Shown here: positions 52,022-52,045 of the stretch, piece by piece
Numbering within the stretch: position 1 is the stretch's first letter
How the letters are laid out: the number at the start of each line of letters is the position of its first letter
NCBI GenBank assembly: GCA_023382055.1
Contig: JAMCQN010000043.1
Span: forward strand, 1-52,045
Source of the DNA: Chloroflexota bacterium
GTDB lineage: Bacteria; Chloroflexota; Anaerolineae; J036; Brachytrichaceae
Length of the DNA: 52,045 nucleotides
Reading direction: 5' to 3'
Made by a program: the position numbers and the translations under genes
The notes under the pieces: generated by a model
Databases searched by the model: none
What the model was told of the DNA's origin: nothing
The model's input: only the letters and a program-made list of their open reading frames with translations

Positions 52022-52045
52022 ATGATAGCGCAGCGGTCGCTCTTG
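52022..52045 (+). CDS. Start of a gene cut by the window end
   Basis: GGAGG (52010-52014) is followed after 7 bases by ATG, and the frame reads MIAQRSLL to the window edge. The ribosome-site spacing is ideal, but only eight codons are visible, so the product is unknown. Confidence 0.45.

Overview
The window looks like chromosomal DNA of a member of the Chloroflexota (Anaerolineae-like). The grounds are several secreted or membrane proteins with long Thr/Pro/Ser/Ala linkers (7487-8740, 9399-9860, 9919-11124, 33270-35156, 51333-51908), a DUF3048 lipoprotein, a topoisomerase I with a short cysteine-containing N-terminal domain, a lamin-tail-domain protein, and housekeeping genes spread singly or in short operons on both strands. 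This assignment is inference from gene content; there is no rRNA here. No CRISPR array, intact insertion sequence, prophage or integrase was seen.

Layout. 1-2364 (minus): a truncated phytanoyl-CoA-dioxygenase-like gene behind a GH127 glycosidase. 2482-5885 (plus): a DsbB-cytochrome c fusion, a PlsC acyltransferase and a PDZ/radical-SAM/DUF512 protein. 5953-7197 (minus): the primary sigma factor. 7487-9251 (minus): a phosphoribosyltransferase followed by a zinc-ribbon/lamin-tail membrane protein. 9399-11284: LysM lipoprotein, DUF3048 lipoprotein and tRNA-Glu. 11296-14915 (minus): topA and a glycosyltransferase. 15052-19424: GH20 hexosaminidase, an unknown beta-rich protein, endonuclease III and an SH3/GH-like protein. 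19496-26218 (minus): nnr, tkt, a CBS-domain membrane protein and a glutamine-synthetase-like enzyme. 26304-29051 (plus): an unknown protein, nuoN and a small lipoprotein, closed by a bidirectional terminator.

29132-36368 (minus) is a complete peptide/oligosaccharide-type ABC importer (binding protein, two permeases, two ATPases) with a LacI-family regulator upstream; the LacI gene suggests a sugar ligand. 36505-38802 (minus) reads as a pantothenate-uptake and CoA-initiation operon (ECF S component, type II pantothenate kinase, hydrolase). A beta-carbonic anhydrase follows, then a striking remnant at 40390-40825 in which the start of an ABC exporter ATPase is joined directly to the end of an ABC-2 permease. 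A two-component system lies at 40820-42774. The last block (42838-51239, minus) holds ileS, a novel NTPase-like/LspA-like fusion, lspA, a PH-SHOCT protein, murA and a 2H phosphoesterase.

The most unusual items are: the 618-residue protein between ileS and lspA, which joins a KAP/STAND-like domain lacking the P-loop lysine to a four-helix LspA-like domain lacking one catalytic aspartate; the DsbB-cytochrome c fusion; the collapsed ABC exporter operon under an apparently intact promoter with a perfect palindrome; an Asp-type MurA (predicted fosfomycin-insensitive); and several genes whose -10 box sits directly in front of the start codon with no ribosome binding site, suggesting leaderless mRNAs.
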